From Nephromyces sp. MM_2019 (taxonomy: Eukaryota; Apicomplexa; Aconoidasida; Nephromycida), in contig JADHZB010001598.1 in the NCBI GenBank assembly GCA_015657535.1, forward strand, positions 1 through 46,809: 46,809 nt of DNA, given 5' to 3'. Made by a program: the position numbers and the translations under genes. The notes below the pieces were generated by a model. The model was given only the letters and a program-made list of their open reading frames with translations, was not told where the DNA came from and ran no database searches. Positions 44,401-46,809 of the stretch are shown here, piece by piece (position 1 is the stretch's first letter; each line of letters opens with the position of its first letter).

Positions 44401-46601
44401 AAAGGGAAAGACCCTCTCATCACACATACAGTCAAAGATAAGATCTTGTTGTGCCGGCATCTCTCGAACAGCATCTCTTGAAGAGAAGCGAAGCAGCAGC
44501 CTAGTAGCGAATTGGGCATCACACACACTGCAAGAGTATCCGCTAGTAGCTGATACTAGGACAAGTAGTGATGGTGTGTGTGTTTCTCGGAGCATTGAGC
44601 TTACGAATAGTGAAGAAAACGGCTCCTTCTCTGAGGAGAGATCACCGAGAGTCGCAGCCTCCCGGAAAAACTCTCCTTCATATATTGGAGGAGGAGCGTT
44701 AGGAGGAAGTTGCGACGCCTCCAACACACTAAGAAACCCTTCACTCCCCCCTTTGCTTCCTGTTGGCCGAGTAAATCGATCATCTTCATACCACGCAAAA
44801 ACCCAGAAATCTCGTGTTGTGGCTGCGGAAGCTGCTTCTAGCATCGAATATGGCGCTTCCCCCTCCCCACACAAACGAGGGATGTCTACTAAGCGTGAAG
44901 GTAATGTAGGGAAAGACGCATGTTATGCCTTTAATGAGGGTTTTTCCGTTGCTTCAAAGTCGTCTAGAAGGTGTGTGGACGAGGCTAATACTACTACCTG
45001 CACCACCACGGTAGTTGTGAGGAAATCCTCTCGTCTCCCTCCTTGTACTATAGGAGAAGCTTCCTCATCTTCGAGCAACATTAGCTCGAGTCTTGTGTCT
45101 GGAAAGGCTGTGAATGTGCCTAGTGAAGATGCGAGAAGTAGGCTAAACAAAGAAGCCTCTGTCGCTTCTGGCCAAGCAGCTCGGCGAGTAGCGAAGGAGG
45201 GAACACGCAGTAGCAGCACATCAGATCGCAAGAAACCCTCCCAAAAGGCAGTTGATGAAGCTTTGAGTGTGAAAGCCGTTTCTTCCGCTGAATCCAGCCG
45301 TTGTGTGCGAAAGGTAGTGAGCTCAACGAGGAAGAAGATCTCTGATGAGACCCTGGGGGCTGGGAAGCTGCTTGAAGATGGCCGTCATTCGAGGAAATCA
45401 AAGAATGAGAGTGTGTCTTTGAAGACAGGGAAGAGCAGCGAGTTGCCTGGACTAGGACCTAGTGGATCTCCCGACCAATTTGGTAGGTGGGGGTGGGGGG
45501 GTGTGGTGGGGGGGAGAGGTGTAATTGGGGGATGGAGGTGGGGAGGGATATGTTGAGGAGAGGGGTGATTGGGTAGTGGGGGTGTGGGGATAGTTAGAGG
45601 GGTGCCTATAGTGGGGGAGGAGGTGGTGGAAAACAAGCTGTGTGTGTGGACAAGAGGTGGGGGGGTTTTAGGGAGATCGGTGTGGTTTATGAAGACCTGG
45701 TGGGTGTGATTAACCTATAAATTGAAGGCATTTTTCCAGGTTGGGTTTAGCTGGTGTGTTTGCTGTGGTGAATCTCATCGGAGCATTCTGCTGTGTGTGT
45801 GCTTCATACTTTTCTCAACTCCCAACACACAACACTGAACCAATCCGTAGCATCATCTGGACCCCTGGTTATACCTACACACCATCCCTTTCTTCCCTGC
45901 ACACTTACCCACACATACGCACAACGACTCGCACACACATACCGACACACCCCAACGCAAATGTCGACACATTCATGCACACACATGCACAACCACACAC
46001 ACACACACACACCGCCACACCCCTACAAGCGCGCACCTACGCTCACACCAGCACACCCGCACACACACACACCAACACATACCTATGCATACACCAACGC
46101 TCCCCACACAGTCACAACAACGCACACCAACACACGCCCGTACGAACGCCCCGCCCCCTTTTCCCTCACTTCTTCTACCTACCCCCCAATTGCAACACAG
46201 AGAGTCTCTCAACAGTGTTGGTTGCCCATTCCACCTCCTACAAGGAACGCAACCAGGTAAATGGCAAATTGGCAAGCCTTTCAAGTGTGGATGAATCTTC
46301 ACGGAGGACCACTATCTACCCTTCGACTTCATCAAAGAAGAAGACTGCGGTAGGTAGTAGTTCTAGATGCACACAAAGCAGGACGACTCTCCAAGAAGAG
46401 TGCGTTGTGAAGAGCACACGCAAAGCTAGCGGCTTGAAGTCTTCAAAAGTGCACTCTAAACAAGAAGCGTCTATTGTGGAGGATGTACATACACTTCCTT
46501 GTTTAGCGGATGATAGTGACAGTGAGCTGAGTTTTGAGGGAGCTGTGAATGATTGTGGAGCCTCCATGGATTCTTATCTCGTAAAAACATCTTATATGTA
46601 A
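38488..46601 (+). CDS. Large serine-rich protein with central coiled coil, 11 exons, 1315 aa
   Basis: The function is unknown and no catalytic domain was recognised. Exons: 38488-38547, 38971-39266, 39833-39953, 40064-40355, 40799-40845, 41248-41304, 41536-41616, 41918-41976, 42077-42140, 43013-45482, 46201-46601. All phases join, giving 1315 aa ending in TAA. The N-terminus (MEVVRASRGSMDAYLLDASD) leads into a polar region. Residues about 235-395 are heptad-like and charged (ELREAHNAIACLEEQIWQL, MLQEAQEQLLLLERE, KRLDSVRLELAHLRRTLHL, SEARDLVTILVAKWGCEE), which suggests a coiled coil. From about residue 400 to the end the chain is rich in Ser, with many basic and acidic patches and no membrane segment, so it is probably disordered and phosphorylatable. 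One exon of 2470 nt carries most of it. Several donors (39267, 39954, 40356) lie in GT runs, so their exact position was fixed by phase. A cytoskeletal or scaffold role is only a guess. Confidence 0.85.
40531..40650. repeat. Recent 60-bp tandem duplication in an intron
   Basis: 40531-40590 and 40591-40650 are two adjacent copies of a 60-bp GT-rich unit (GTGTGTGTATATCGGTTTGT and onward). They differ at only a few positions, mostly at the 3' end, which points to a recent duplication. It lies in the intron between exons 4 and 5 of the serine-rich gene, within a TG-rich tract of about 40440-40730. Confidence 0.93.
41379..41408. repeat. (GT)n microsatellite in an intron
   Basis: An almost pure TG run of about 29 nt in the intron between exons 6 and 7 of the serine-rich gene. 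Confidence 0.9.
42600..42960. repeat. CA-rich tract in intron, opposite polarity to neighbours
   Basis: CACACACCC-like repeats lie on the plus strand in the intron before the 2.47-kb exon. Most other introns of this plus-strand gene are GT-rich on the sense strand, whereas this one is CA-rich and ends in a long pyrimidine tract leading to the acceptor at 43012. Confidence 0.8.
45483..45680. other. G-rich start of the last intron
   Basis: Immediately after the donor GTAGGTGGG at 45483 the sense strand carries a dense series of G runs (GGGGTGGGGGGG and GGTGGGGGGGAG), continuing to about 45672. It could fold as G-quadruplex RNA near the 5' splice site. Open frames running through it from the preceding exon end at 45556 and are not the real C-terminus. 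Confidence 0.8.
45880..46145. repeat. CA-rich tract in the last intron
   Basis: CACACACA-rich sequence on the plus strand within the intron 45483-46200, followed by a CT-rich stretch and the acceptor CAACACAG. A 286-codon open frame that starts at 45741 and runs into the last exon passes through this tract. Only the part from 46201 is treated as coding. Confidence 0.85.
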
Positions 46602-46809
46602 AGAGAAGGATGTACGTACACTGAAGATTGGGAATTGGTAGGTGTGTATTGTGGTTGTATGAAGATGAAGGTGTACTCTCGAAGGTACTTCAAAATGAGC
46701 TTGCAAGAGTGTGTAAAGCAGTCAAGGAATTGAGAAAGTATGAGATAGCAGACCTGAAGAGTTGCTTGTGTGTGTTACTCTCTCTTTGTGTGTCTCACTG
46801 TAATTGTTT
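46602..46809. other. 3' flank of the serine-rich gene
   Basis: Probable 3' UTR after the TAA at 46599-46601. It contains a second pair of words seen elsewhere in the window (GTGTGTGTTACTCTCTCTTTG near 46768) and no further coding sequence before the window ends. Confidence 0.5.

Noticed and set aside
45483..45556. Extension of the 2.47-kb exon to the stop at 45556
   Set aside because: The added residues are Gly/Trp-rich products of a G-rich tract. A GTAGGT donor at 45483 joins in phase to a good acceptor at 46200 and continues the same serine-rich, lysine-rich style of sequence.

Overview
This window is nuclear DNA of an intron-rich eukaryote, most likely an apicomplexan or a close alveolate relative. 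The evidence is a cytosolic Hsp90 whose wording resembles apicomplexan Hsp90s, a BT1-family folate/biopterin transporter, and a bacterial-type KsgA rRNA dimethyltransferase with a signal peptide followed by a basic leader, the form expected of an apicoplast-targeted protein. The species cannot be named from the sequence. Introns have GT..AG ends. Many introns, and the DNA between genes, are full of GT/CA repeats.

Layout: 1-2664 is TG/CA-rich DNA with little recognisable coding sequence. 2665-3340 looks like the 3' part of a plus-strand gene with very short introns. 3341-8637 has no recognisable gene and almost no CA/TG repeats. 8638-14242 (+) encodes the BT1 transporter in 11 phase-consistent exons (598 aa). 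14895-21596 (-) encodes cytosolic Hsp90 in 7 exons (703 aa, ending MEEVD), convergent with the transporter. 21850-22640 is a GC-rich island upstream of Hsp90. Possible plus-strand exons of an unrecognised gene run from there to about 24860. 25566-31442 (-) encodes the KsgA-type methyltransferase in 9 exons (360 aa). 31430-34200 is rich in tandem repeats, including a nearly perfect 24-bp minisatellite. About 34215-37834 (+) holds a probable multi-exon gene of unknown function. 38488-46601 (+) encodes a 1315-aa protein in 11 exons, with a central coiled coil and a very long serine-rich tail.

The genes are not an operon and share no pathway. Three gene models (transporter, Hsp90, methyltransferase) rest on family-level recognition plus consistent splice phase across every intron. 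The serine-rich protein rests on phase consistency only. The other three coding calls are partial and tentative.

The most interesting points are the bipartite leader on the methyltransferase, the tandem triplication of the DNA around its start codon, and a decayed 80-bp tandem copy of one of its exon starts. Also notable are the use of GT-repeat DNA as 5' splice sites, and candidate 21-26 nt introns.
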